Of a DNA stretch of 64,000 nucleotides, positions 1 to 8,111 are shown one piece after another; position 1 is the stretch's first letter; the number at the start of each line of letters is the position of its first letter. The DNA is from Microlunatus sp. Gsoil 973. GTDB taxonomy: Bacteria > Actinomycetota > Actinomycetes > Propionibacteriales > Propionibacteriaceae. The notes beneath the pieces were generated by a model that ran no database searches, was not told the origin of the DNA, and was given only the letters and a program-made list of their open reading frames with translations. The stretch spans positions 3,162,001 to 3,226,000 of the forward strand of contig NZ_CP046122.1 of assembly GCF_009707365.1 (NCBI RefSeq). Reading direction: 5' to 3'. A program made the position numbers and the translations under genes.

Positions 1-396
1 AGGCTCACTCCGGCGGAACTCAACGAGTTGTACAACTCGAGCATCGCGGGATTGGCGATGTCGTTCACCAACATCTCGTTGGTCGCCGAGGAGATGTTGG
101 CGGCGGGCGCCATCCCGGTGGTCAACGACTCGGTGCACTCCCGCGCTGACCTGGTCAACCAACACGTGGCCTGGGCAACGCCAACACCACAAGGGATCGC
201 GGCCGCACTGAGCGCAGCGGTCTCGAACCCGGATGTGGGCGCGACGGCGCGGTCGGCCGCTGAATCAGTCCGGCAGTTCGGCTGGACCAGGGCTCAAGCA
301 GACGTCGTTCGGATCATCGAGGACGAGGTGTACGGCGATCTTCGTGCCGTCCCGGCGCAACGAGCTGACGCATTCGCGTCGGAAGGACTCTCATGA
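1..396 (+). CDS. Glycosyltransferase, C-terminal part (5' end outside window)
   Basis: The reading frame is open from the first base of the window, so this is the 3' end of a gene starting upstream. The visible 131 residues contain a pattern typical of the C-terminal lobe of GT-B glycosyltransferases of the WsaF/rhamnosyltransferase kind: LTPAEL, then a segment around SFTNISLVAEEMLAAG, then PVVND. In that fold, such a stretch contacts the nucleotide-sugar donor. The gene ends in an ATGA overlap with the AMP-ligase gene (393-396), so the two are translationally coupled. The likely role is cytoplasmic sugar transfer to a growing EPS repeat unit. Donor and acceptor cannot be told from this fragment. 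Confidence 0.75.
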   Translation, partial: RLTPAELNELYNSSIAGLAMSFTNISLVAEEMLAAGAIPVVNDSVHSRADLVNQHVAWATPTPQGIAAALSAAVSNPDVGATARSAAESVRQFGWTRAQADVVRIIEDEVYGDLRAVPAQRADAFASEGLS

Positions 397-1952
397 GGAC
401 GAATTTCCATCACTTGCTGGCACAGGCTGCAGTCGCGACTCCGCAGGCGTCCGCGCTCACCTACCGTGGCCAGACGATCAGCTACGCCGAAACCTGGCGG
501 CAGGCCCAATCCGCGGCGGCGCAGCTGCAGCGGATCGGCGTCCTGCGCGGCGACCGGATCGCCGTCTACCTGGAGAAGCGGATCGAGACGGTGGCAGCGT
601 TCTTCGCTGCGTCGATCGCCGGGGCGATGTTCGTCCCGGTCAATCACGTTCTGAAGCCGTTGCAGGTGCGACACATCCTCGCCGACAGTGGTGCCAAGGT
701 GTTGATCACGTCCGCGGATCGGCTGGCCCAGTTGGCACCCACTCTGCGTGAGGCTTCGGTACAAGACGTGGTTGTAGTGGGTAAGCCCGGCGACACAACC
801 GCTGGGTGTCGGATGCACAGCTGGGAGGACGGCCAGCTAGCAGCCGACGGCGCCGAAACGCCGCCCGGACTCGTCGACATCGATCCGGCCGCAATCCTCT
901 ACACGTCCGGGTCGACGGGGAAACCGAAGGGCGTTGTGCTCAGCCACCGGAACCTCATCGTCGGTGCCGAGAGCGTGAGCAGCTATCTGGAGAACACGAG
1001 TGAGGACGTCATCCTCAGCGTTCTGCCATTGAGTTTCGACGCCGGCCTGAGCCAGGTGACCACGGCCTTCTCGGTCGGAGCACACGTGATCTTGATGAAC
1101 TACCTCCTGCCGAGGGAAGTTCCGAACTTGTGTGAGAAGTACGGCGTCACGGGGCTGACCTGTGTCCCTCCGCTCTGGCTCCAACTGGTGGAGACCCAGT
1201 GGCCGGCGACCGCCGCGACAACCCTGCGCTACTTCGCCAACACGGGTGGGCGGATGCCGCGAACCACGCTCAACAGACTGCGCGGCATCTTCCCCCAGGC
1301 CAAGCCCTTCCTGATGTACGGACTGACCGAGGCGTTCCGTTCCACCTACCTCGATCCGGACGAGATCGACCGGCGACCTGATTCGATCGGCAAGGCAATT
1401 CCCAATGCAGAGATCCTCGTCCTGCGGCCCGACGGCACACGCTGTGCGCCGGGTGAGGAGGGCGAACTCGTCCATCGCGGTGCACTGGTCGGACTGGGCT
1501 ATTGGAACGACCCCGTCCGCACCGCGGAGCGGTACCGACTGGTCAAGCATCCCGACCAGGACTGGCGTACCCCGGAGATGGCCGTGTGGTCGGGAGACAC
1601 TGTTGTCGCGGACGATGAGGGATTCCTCTACTTCGTCGGTCGCAGGGACGAGATGATCAAGACATCCGGCTATCGGGTGAGCCCGACCGAGATCGAGGAG
1701 GCAGCGTATGCCACCGGCCAGGTGCGTGATGTCGTCGCCTTCGGGGTACCCGACCCGACCTTGGGTCAGCGGGTCGTACTGGTGGCCACGCCGACCGCCT
1801 CCGAGTTGGACGTCGACGCCTTGATCACCGCCATGCGCCAGGCGTTGCCGCTGTACATGGTGCCGTCACAGGTTGAGGTCCGCCATGAGCTGCCCCGGTC
1901 GCCCAACGGCAAGTTCGACCGGAAACTGATCACCGCGGAGGTGTCGGGATGA
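393..1952 (+). CDS. AMP-forming acyl/aminoacyl ligase (ANL superfamily)
   Basis: This is a 519-residue adenylate-forming enzyme that activates a carboxylic acid with ATP and passes it to a thiol. The P-loop-like core motif YTSGSTGKPKG lies at residues 170-180. MYGLTEA follows in the middle, then the GDTVVADDEGF hinge region with RDEMIKTSGYRVSP, and the C-terminal catalytic Lys in NGKFDRK (about K507). All canonical ANL elements are present. It most resembles the acyl-CoA ligases described as exosortase-A-associated (TIGR03098-like), but no exosortase gene is visible here. It overlaps the decarboxylase by ATGA (1949-1952), and an ACP follows. The likely thiol acceptor is therefore that ACP rather than CoA. 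The substrate, amino acid or fatty acid, is unknown. Confidence 0.88.
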   Translation: MRTNFHHLLAQAAVATPQASALTYRGQTISYAETWRQAQSAAAQLQRIGVLRGDRIAVYLEKRIETVAAFFAASIAGAMFVPVNHVLKPLQVRHILADSGAKVLITSADRLAQLAPTLREASVQDVVVVGKPGDTTAGCRMHSWEDGQLAADGAETPPGLVDIDPAAILYTSGSTGKPKGVVLSHRNLIVGAESVSSYLENTSEDVILSVLPLSFDAGLSQVTTAFSVGAHVILMNYLLPREVPNLCEKYGVTGLTCVPPLWLQLVETQWPATAATTLRYFANTGGRMPRTTLNRLRGIFPQAKPFLMYGLTEAFRSTYLDPDEIDRRPDSIGKAIPNAEILVLRPDGTRCAPGEEGELVHRGALVGLGYWNDPVRTAERYRLVKHPDQDWRTPEMAVWSGDTVVADDEGFLYFVGRRDEMIKTSGYRVSPTEIEEAAYATGQVRDVVAFGVPDPTLGQRVVLVATPTASELDVDALITAMRQALPLYMVPSQVEVRHELPRSPNGKFDRKLITAEVSG

Positions 1953-3211
1953 GGCCGCAAGATCACCGCGATCCGTTCGGCACGCTCGACGGGGAACTGC
2001 GTGTGGGTGGACAGCCGCTGAGCAGGCTCGCGGCCCGAGTGGGCTCGACACCGTTCTTCGCCTATGACCGAGGCTTGCTTGATGAGCGGGTTGACCGGCT
2101 GCGGACCGCGCTGCCGGACCGCATCGAACTCAGTTACGCGATGAAGGCCAACCCGATGCCCGCCATCGTTCAGCACCTGGCCGGCCGGGTCGACCGAATC
2201 GACGTTGCCTCCGGGCTCGAGATGCAGGCGGCGCTCGACACGACGATGTCGCCGGACAAGGTGAGCTTTGCCGGACCTGGGAAGGCACCGGCGGAGATCC
2301 ATCAGGCCGTCGCGGCCGGAGTCACCATCGAGGTCGAGTCGACGACCGAACTCGAGCGCGTGATCAGTTCCGGGGACGATCTTGGTCTCGTGCCACGCGT
2401 TGCGGTGCGCGTCAATCCCGACTTCGCGGTGAAGGGCTCAGGAATGCGGATGGGTGGCGGGCCCCAGCAATTCGGGATCGATGCTGAAGAGGTGCCTGTC
2501 GTTCTGGAGAAATACGCCTCCGCAGGCGTGGACTTCCTCGGCTTCCATGTCTTCGCCGGATCACAGAACCTCAACGCGGACATCATCGCCGAGGCCCAGC
2601 GCCGCACCGTCGACCTTGTGTCGGACCTTGCCGAACATCTCTCCGCCCCATTGCGATACCTCAACCTGGGGGGTGGCTTCGGCATCCCGTACACCGAGAA
2701 GGATCAGCCGCTCGACCTGAACAAGATCGCCGAGAATCTACGCGAACTGGTCGACGGACCGATCGCCCACCGCTTCCCGCACGCCAGCCCCGTCATCGAA
2801 CTCGGCCGCTACATCGTCGGCGAGTGCGGGATCTACGTCACACGGGTCTTGGACCGGAAGTCATCGCGCGGCAAGACCTACCTGGTGGTGGATGGCGGCA
2901 TGCATCATCAGCTGGCCGCATCGGGGAACTTCGGCCAGGCGATCCGCCGCAATTATCCGTTGATCATCGGCAATCGCGCCGAGGCTTCGCCGGCAGAGGT
3001 CGTCAATGTCGTCGGTTGTCTGTGCACGCCGCTCGATCTGCTGGGCGACAAACTCGAGCTTCCCGCGGCACAGGTCGGTGACCTCGTGGTCATATTCCAG
3101 GCCGGGGCGTACGGCTTGACGGCCAGCCCCACGGCATTCCTGGGACATCCTGCCCCGGCTGAAGTTCTCGTCTCACCATCGCACTCGATTCCATCCAAGG
3201 AGCACCCATGA
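1949..3211 (+). CDS. PLP-dependent decarboxylase, fold III (diaminopimelate/ornithine decarboxylase type)
   Basis: A 420-residue group IV-type decarboxylase. The PLP Schiff-base lysine is in SYAMKANP (K66). H200 in FHVFAGSQ stacks on the cofactor in this family, and LGGGFGIPY (240-248) forms the phosphate loop. ELGRY (284-288) follows, with the active-site pair of Cys in VVGCLCTPLD (357/359) and D363, and the C-terminal AGAYG. It resembles the exosortase-A-associated decarboxylases (TIGR03099-like). The same fold is used by BtrK of butirosin synthesis, which decarboxylates an aminoacyl-ACP rather than a free amino acid. Coupling by ATGA to both ligase and ACP makes a carrier-bound substrate likely here too, but a free amino acid is not excluded. 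Confidence 0.88.
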   Translation: MRPQDHRDPFGTLDGELRVGGQPLSRLAARVGSTPFFAYDRGLLDERVDRLRTALPDRIELSYAMKANPMPAIVQHLAGRVDRIDVASGLEMQAALDTTMSPDKVSFAGPGKAPAEIHQAVAAGVTIEVESTTELERVISSGDDLGLVPRVAVRVNPDFAVKGSGMRMGGGPQQFGIDAEEVPVVLEKYASAGVDFLGFHVFAGSQNLNADIIAEAQRRTVDLVSDLAEHLSAPLRYLNLGGGFGIPYTEKDQPLDLNKIAENLRELVDGPIAHRFPHASPVIELGRYIVGECGIYVTRVLDRKSSRGKTYLVVDGGMHHQLAASGNFGQAIRRNYPLIIGNRAEASPAEVVNVVGCLCTPLDLLGDKLELPAAQVGDLVVIFQAGAYGLTASPTAFLGHPAPAEVLVSPSHSIPSKEHP

Positions 3212-3477
3212 GCAACATCACCACCGAAACCCTCGATGGCGTCCGCGACGTGCTGATCTCGTCGCTGGAACTGCAGCAGACGCCGGCCGACCTGCAGCCC
3301 GACACCCCACTCTTCGGGGCATTGCCCGAGCTCGACTCACTCGGCGTCCTGGCTCTCGTCACCGATCTCGAAGAGCGCTTCGACATCACGGTTGACGATG
3401 AGGAGTTCGGAGCAGACCTCTTCGAGACGGTGGGCACGCTGACCGACTTCGTCGAGGCGAAGCTGCGGGCGAGGTAG
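3208..3477 (+). CDS. Acyl carrier protein
   Basis: An 89-residue carrier protein of standard size. The 4'-phosphopantetheine attachment serine is S44 in ELDSLGVLAL, followed by the acidic recognition helix (VTDLEERFDI). The ATG overlaps the decarboxylase stop, and AAGGAG precedes it at a good distance. Together with the two upstream genes it forms a three-gene loading and decarboxylation cassette. It probably carries the activated substrate as a thioester and hands it to a transferase. It is unlikely to be the fatty-acid AcpP, because it sits among glycosyltransferase genes and differs from the usual AcpP sequence around the DSL motif. Confidence 0.9.
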   Translation: MSNITTETLDGVRDVLISSLELQQTPADLQPDTPLFGALPELDSLGVLALVTDLEERFDITVDDEEFGADLFETVGTLTDFVEAKLRAR

Positions 3478-3483
3478 AAACAC

Positions 3484-4401
3484 ATGGAACTTCCCAAGAT
3501 CGCAATCTGCGTTGTGACTTACAACAGCGCGCCGTTGATCAACGATCTGGTCGCGTCTCTTCGCGAGGGATGTGCCGGCGCCGAATGGTGTCTGGTGTTT
3601 GCCGACAACGCGTCAACAGACATGACCATCGCTGAGATCAGGCGCTGTGCACCAAATGCGATCTTGGTCGAGACCGGTGGCAACCTCGGCTATTCGGCAG
3701 GAATCAACGCTGCGGTGCGAGCGGCTGGCGAACAGGACGCGTACCTCATCCTCAACGCCGACGTCCGCCTGGCGCCGGACTGCGTAGTGACGCTGTACAA
3801 GACTCTTGGAGATCAGGTCGGGATCGCAGTCCCGCGGCTGAACGATGCCGAAGGTGAGCTGATCTGGTCAATGCGGCGGGAGCCTACGCTGCTACGTGCT
3901 TGGGCTGACGCGCTCATCGGCGCAGAACGGGTCGGCAGGTGGTCGGCGCTGGGCGAAATGATCACTAACGAGCGCCTCTATCAAGAGGCCCGTGGAACCG
4001 ACTGGGCCGAGGGGTCGACTCAGTTGATCAGTGCTGCATGTTGGCGTGCATGCGGACCGTGGGACGAAAGCTTCTTCCTATACTCAGAGGAGGCCGAGTT
4101 TGACCTGCGCGCCCGCGATCGAGGATTCGCTACGCGCTATGAGCCGAGTGCATTAGCGATCCACCTCGAGGGTGGCTCTGGATCCTCAGTTCGCCAATGG
4201 TCGCTCCTGGTCGTAAACAGGATTCGCCTGTTCAGCCGGCGTCACAACAGATTGTCGACCCTATTGTTCTGGCTGGCTATCGTCCTCAGGGAGGCAAGCC
4301 GCGCGGCCATGGGGAAGGCGACGAGTCGGGCCGCGATCCGCGACCTGGTCAGTGCCCGCCGCATGCGCGAGCGTCCTGGCCCGGCGTGGTTGTTGGGCTA
4401 A
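3484..4401 (+). CDS. Glycosyltransferase family 2 (rhamnosyltransferase-like)
   Basis: A 305-residue GT-A enzyme. The N-terminal strand IAICVVTYNS is typical of GT2, followed by NLGYSAGINAAV and the metal-binding NADVRL motif near residue 100. A later WAEGSTQLISA segment resembles rhamnosyltransferases that add sugars to cell-surface polymers. The SEEAEFDLRARDRG segment is the conserved acceptor-side motif. The start follows the ACP stop by 6 bp, with GAGG upstream, so it belongs to the same operon. The last 141 bp overlap the 3' end of the convergent polymerase gene. The sugar donor cannot be predicted. Confidence 0.85.
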   Translation: MELPKIAICVVTYNSAPLINDLVASLREGCAGAEWCLVFADNASTDMTIAEIRRCAPNAILVETGGNLGYSAGINAAVRAAGEQDAYLILNADVRLAPDCVVTLYKTLGDQVGIAVPRLNDAEGELIWSMRREPTLLRAWADALIGAERVGRWSALGEMITNERLYQEARGTDWAEGSTQLISAACWRACGPWDESFFLYSEEAEFDLRARDRGFATRYEPSALAIHLEGGSGSSVRQWSLLVVNRIRLFSRRHNRLSTLLFWLAIVLREASRAAMGKATSRAAIRDLVSARRMRERPGPAWLLG

Positions 4402-5772
4402 CGACGCCGGCGTGTAGGCAGCGTCGCTGCTCGACGTATCAACCTTTCGCCGCTCGCTCGCGGCCCGGGCGCGGCTCTCGCGTCCGGTCGCCAGCCTGGC
4501 AGCGGCACCTGCCAGACCGAGGCACAGGAAGATCGTGCCCATGGTCATCGGAAAGGCGAAGGCGTCAAAGAAGGCAAGGCTGACGAAGCCCGACACCAGC
4601 GACCCGGCGACAGAAACCGTCAGATCACGACTCGTGGGATCCTTCGTCGCGAGAAAGCCGGAGATGAGTCGTGCAAGAGCCGCGATGAGGATGCCGACGA
4701 ATGCGAGTGTGCCGAGAAGCCCGACCGTGACCAGCAATAGCAAGTACTGGTTGTCAAAGATTCGGTACTTCGGCAGAAAAGTCCCCAGCCCTCGACCAAA
4801 AAAGGGGTGTTGGACGAGGAAGGACGAAGCTACTGAGAAGCTGTCGGTCCGGGACGCGATACTTGGATCCTTCTCCGCACCAGCGAACAGATTCAACACG
4901 GACTGCACGAGGTTGGGAGCAAGGGCAGCCAGCCCCACCGTCCCGGCGGCGCCTAGACCGAGCACGACCAGGCGTTGCCTCCGAGACCATCCGATCGCGC
5001 AAACAAGAACGGCTAAGGCAGCCGACATGTAGGCCGCGCGTGAGGAAGAGATCGCGATTACGCCGCCAATTGCTAACGCGGGGAGCCACCTCAAGAACGC
5101 AGCTTTGCTGCGGTGATGGAAGGCGACATGCAGGGCGATCGGCAGGAGGATCGCGAGGATCGTCCCGTATTCCAGCGGATGGATGGCTGTGCCGGAAGGC
5201 CGGATGCGTCCGTCCCGAGTGTAGGCAGCGATCGAGGCCACAGCAGTAAGGCCCGGGATGCTGACCTGGTCCACGAGTGCCCGCTTCGTGACGAATTGCA
5301 CGGCTCCCAGCGCGGCGAGAAGTCCACCACCCGCCGCCAACCGCCACGCTAGAGTCTCCATTCTCGAGCGCGTCGGGATGCCATCGTGTGTCACAAGAAG
5401 CGCACCCGACCAGGACAGCAGCGACAGCAATGCCACATCAGCGGGGCTGACCTCGTCCCGACTGATCGGCCTCGACATCGCCAGTGCATATGAGATGCCG
5501 ACAAAGATCATGAAAATGGCGAGAGAGATTCGAACCGGCTCCGGGTGCATCCGAGTCCGGCGGGCGGTGCCAATATGCGCGAGAAGCCAAATCCCGAAGC
5601 TGCCGAGTCCCAGGAGCATGGACGGAGCCCCGGCGCTTCCCAGTGGTCCGATGACGAGGCGGGACGGGACGGCATAGAGGACGACGAGGTAGATGGTGAG
5701 CCACGAGACGGCGTCGAATCTGCGGCGCACGCCCGACCCTTCTACCACGGTCAGCGACGCTGGCCTGACCAC
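4261..5772 (-). CDS. O-antigen polymerase/ligase-like membrane protein (Wzy_C type)
   Basis: A 503-residue protein with about ten hydrophobic segments from residue 20 to about 430. It has the layout of O-antigen ligases and Wzy polymerases, including the FFGRGLGTFLPKYR segment after a large periplasmic loop. It is expected to join EPS repeat units on the outer face of the membrane. The GTG start at 5772 overlaps the end of the upstream Wzz-like gene by 22 bp. The last ~70 residues are charged and low in hydrophobicity, and about 47 of them are encoded antisense to the GT2 gene. The functional protein may therefore effectively end near residue 430. A second polymerase-like gene lies at 35207-36622. 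Confidence 0.8.
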   Translation of the reverse strand: MVRPASLTVVEGSGVRRRFDAVSWLTIYLVVLYAVPSRLVIGPLGSAGAPSMLLGLGSFGIWLLAHIGTARRTRMHPEPVRISLAIFMIFVGISYALAMSRPISRDEVSPADVALLSLLSWSGALLVTHDGIPTRSRMETLAWRLAAGGGLLAALGAVQFVTKRALVDQVSIPGLTAVASIAAYTRDGRIRPSGTAIHPLEYGTILAILLPIALHVAFHHRSKAAFLRWLPALAIGGVIAISSSRAAYMSAALAVLVCAIGWSRRQRLVVLGLGAAGTVGLAALAPNLVQSVLNLFAGAEKDPSIASRTDSFSVASSFLVQHPFFGRGLGTFLPKYRIFDNQYLLLLVTVGLLGTLAFVGILIAALARLISGFLATKDPTSRDLTVSVAGSLVSGFVSLAFFDAFAFPMTMGTIFLCLGLAGAAARLATGRESRARAASERRKVDTSSSDAAYTPASLAQQPRRARTLAHAAGTDQVADRGPTRRLPHGRAACLPEDDSQPEQ

Positions 5773-6585
5773 GCTGGCCGACTCCTTGCAACGTTGCTGA
5801 GGACCGACTCGTCAACCTTGTCGCCCGAACGGCCGGAGTGTCGAACGGTCTCTACGGACGTGGACGGCGATGCTTCCGGCAGCGGCGAGGAGGCCACAAC
5901 ACGCGGATCCTTCGTTGCGTGATCGGGGCCGGGGCTCCTGTCAGCAGTCGGCTCCGAGCCTGGCTCTACTGCGGGCGTCATTCTACGCTTGCGACGCAGC
6001 GCGATGCCGTCCACCGCGAAGACGACCAACGCGGTCAACGCGAATCCGACGGCGACCGCGGCCACCGTCGTTCGGACCATGGCGCTATGGCTGGGTTCAG
6101 CTCTGGAATCGATGACTAGCGGAGTGGACCTAACATCACTTTCCGTCGGGGCGCCGACCTTCGCCTGGATTCTCGCGAGATTGGGGGGGGATCGAACTGA
6201 CCGCATAGTTGAGAGCCTTCAGCGTCCCCTCCGCGGTGGTGTCCTCGACGTCCACGGCGATCACCGGTCCGCCGGTGGAGTCGTCGATCGATACATCAAT
6301 GCTCGCAGTCGGAGCGGCCGCTTCCATCTGGGCACGCGCGTCGGCGCTGGCGTAATACGCGACAAGCACGCGACCCGGCAAATCCAGGCCGTCGAGGGCC
6401 AGAAGCGGGTTGGATGTCGTCTTGAGCGTCTCCTGCGAGGGGAGTAGCAGCACAAGGCCACGAGCCGTGTACGTCGGCGGGCTCGCAACAGCTGCCCCGT
6501 ACCCGAGCGCTCCAGTGATGAGCAGTCCGGCCATCAGGAGATACCACCTGCGCCGGAGAGCACCTAAAAATTCGGCCAATGCCAC
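5751..6585 (-). pseudogene. Wzz-like chain-length determinant, frameshifted at a C8 tract
   Basis: Two overlapping frames together encode one protein. The first (from 6585) has an N-terminal membrane segment after LRRRWYLL, a PPTYTA segment typical of Wzz proteins and a periplasmic domain up to NYAVSSIP. The second (to 5751) continues with NLARIQAKVG, a second membrane segment and a basic cytoplasmic tail. They are joined at a run of eight C on the coding strand (6183-6190). Seven C would give one open frame of 277 residues. The protein should regulate EPS chain length with the polymerase at 4261-5772. The indel may be a sequencing error, a recent mutation or slipped-strand phase variation. 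Confidence 0.75.
6183..6190 (-). repeat. Homopolymer C8 (coding strand) at the frameshift
   Basis: Eight identical bases lie exactly where the two frames of the Wzz-like gene meet. Removing one C restores a 277-codon protein. Tracts of this length are prone to replication slippage and also to sequencing error. Confidence 0.9.
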
Positions 6586-6739
6586 AATATCGGACTGTAG
6601 TCAAGGGCTGCACGTGTTGCTGGCGTTTTGGGATATCAGGGCGTTTCCAAGCGGCTCGACGCGCCGAAGTTTAGGCTGCTTTCAGGCGGGTCGCGTCGGC
6701 CTGCACATCCGAATGTCGATGTACCCCGGGAGACAGCAC

Positions 6740-7447
6740 ATGACGCTCTGGGATCTGGTGTTGGCGTTTTTCCGACGGTGGCCCGTACTGCTCGTAGGAG
6801 CATTGATCACGTGCACCTGCGGGGGCCTCGCAACCCGGGACAACGGTGTCTACTGGACACGCACCCAGGTGATCTTGTTGGCGCCGAAGGAGTGGTACCC
6901 GAACAAGCTGGAAGTCAGTCCTTGGGAGGTCACCAAGGCGACCGGCGTCGTCGTCAAGCGAGTTGTCGGCGCGGGCAGCCGGATCAAGTATGCGTCTCCG
7001 GAAGCCACCATGATCGGTACGTCGAATGTCCGCGACGGGACCTGGATTCGACAAGAGGATAACGGCGGGCAATGGTCTGTTGGCCTCACATCGCCGGTGA
7101 TCATCGTGGAAGCGGTCGGGCCAACTCCGGAACGGGCTCAAGAGCTGCAACAAGTAGCGGCCAACCTTATCGCTCACAACCTTGCGCAACTTCAGCGGGA
7201 CTGGGGGGTGAATCCCAAGTTGTGGATCACAAGCACTGTCGCACCAGCGCCCGCGGTGATCTATCACGTGACCGGAAGCAAGCCGCGGGCTCTGGGGATG
7301 ACTGCCCTGCTTGGGGTCGGGATAACTCTCGGTTTCGTTCTTGCGCTCGAGTACCGAGTACGCCGGCGAGCGGAGACCGACGCGGACGCACCCGAATCTG
7401 AATTTGTCATATTGGACGACGCGGCCGGCGCCCCAGTAACGAACTGA
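6740..7447 (+). CDS. Wzz/YveK-like polysaccharide chain-length protein
   Basis: A 235-residue protein with one membrane segment at residues 13-35 (FFRRWPVLLVGALI) and a second at about 190-212, enclosing an extracytoplasmic domain. This is the arrangement of Wzz-type co-polymerases without a kinase domain. I chose the ATG at 6740 because GGGAGA lies 7 bp upstream and the membrane segment follows at the expected distance. Longer in-frame starts back to 6410 would run antisense through the neighbouring gene. It is divergent from the other Wzz-like gene, and the 154 bp between them probably hold both promoters. It lacks the proline-rich signature of classic Wzz, so the exact role is inferred. 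Confidence 0.65.
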   Translation: MTLWDLVLAFFRRWPVLLVGALITCTCGGLATRDNGVYWTRTQVILLAPKEWYPNKLEVSPWEVTKATGVVVKRVVGAGSRIKYASPEATMIGTSNVRDGTWIRQEDNGGQWSVGLTSPVIIVEAVGPTPERAQELQQVAANLIAHNLAQLQRDWGVNPKLWITSTVAPAPAVIYHVTGSKPRALGMTALLGVGITLGFVLALEYRVRRRAETDADAPESEFVILDDAAGAPVTN

Positions 7448-7460
7448 TTCGGGGCACGCG

Positions 7461-8111
7461 CTACCGCACCCGTTTCACGAGACTTGCCAGGAGATCTCGC
7501 GAATCTCCTATGCCCAGGCGGTGACCGACGATCGCCCGAATCGTGTCTGGGGTGTCGTCCTTCGTGACGCTGAAGCGGCCCTGAAGCCACGCACCCGGCC
7601 GGGCAGGGAGCCTGTCGCTGGAATAGACGGACCGATACCCACGATTCTTGAGAGCGGCTAGTACACCTCGGTCGAAGCGACCCAGCGGCAGAGCTGCCTG
7701 GTCGACCGGTCTGCCGATGGCACTCGCCAGCACAGCACGCGCTTCAACGAACTCCTTATGTTGCTGCGCCGCGCTGAGATGACGCCACGGAATGTGCTCC
7801 CAGCCGTGGCTGCCGATTGTCATGCCAGCCCTCCGCAACTGCTTGAGACCCTCAATAGTGACGCTGTCTCTGTCCTCGAGTCGGCCAGCGACGATGAAGA
7901 AGGTTGCCGTGAGCCCGCGCTGCAACAAGGCGGGCAGTGCCACCTCGATATCCGAGGCGTTCCCGTCGTCAAAGCTCAATCGAACGTGCGGTTGATCGAC
8001 AACAACATCGAGTACTTCTGAGAATCGCTCCTCCGTTATCCAGTATCTGGATTCCCCTGCTTCTCGCTCGCGTGCACATCTGCCGATGCCGTGAAAGCAA
8101 ATGTTGATCAT
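7461..8111 (-). CDS. Polysaccharide deacetylase (NodB/CE4 family)
   Basis: A 216-residue metal-dependent deacetylase. Motif 1, LSFDDGN, supplies the catalytic base and metal-binding aspartates (D48, D49). Motif 2, GSHGWEH, supplies the metal-binding histidines (H102, H106). Motif 3 is weak: the region around AALPLGRFDRG stands where the usual arginine motif lies. There is no signal peptide, so it would act inside the cell, for example on a lipid-linked intermediate, unless exported another way. The start overlaps the stop of the GT2 gene (ATGA at 8108-8111), so the two are co-translated. The expected effect is removal of N-acetyl groups from amino sugars of the EPS. Confidence 0.85.
   Translation of the reverse strand: MINICFHGIGRCAREREAGESRYWITEERFSEVLDVVVDQPHVRLSFDDGNASDIEVALPALLQRGLTATFFIVAGRLEDRDSVTIEGLKQLRRAGMTIGSHGWEHIPWRHLSAAQQHKEFVEARAVLASAIGRPVDQAALPLGRFDRGVLAALKNRGYRSVYSSDRLPARPGAWLQGRFSVTKDDTPDTIRAIVGHRLGIGDSRDLLASLVKRVR

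Noticed and set aside
393-3477. Exosortase/PEP-CTERM system
   Set aside because: The ligase and decarboxylase resemble exosortase-A-associated families, but I found no exosortase and no PEP-CTERM tail on any protein of the window.
6410-6739. Longer N-terminus for the Wzz-like gene at 6740
   Set aside because: The extension is antisense to the neighbouring Wzz-like gene and lacks a ribosome site; GGGAGA before 6740 is a clear one.
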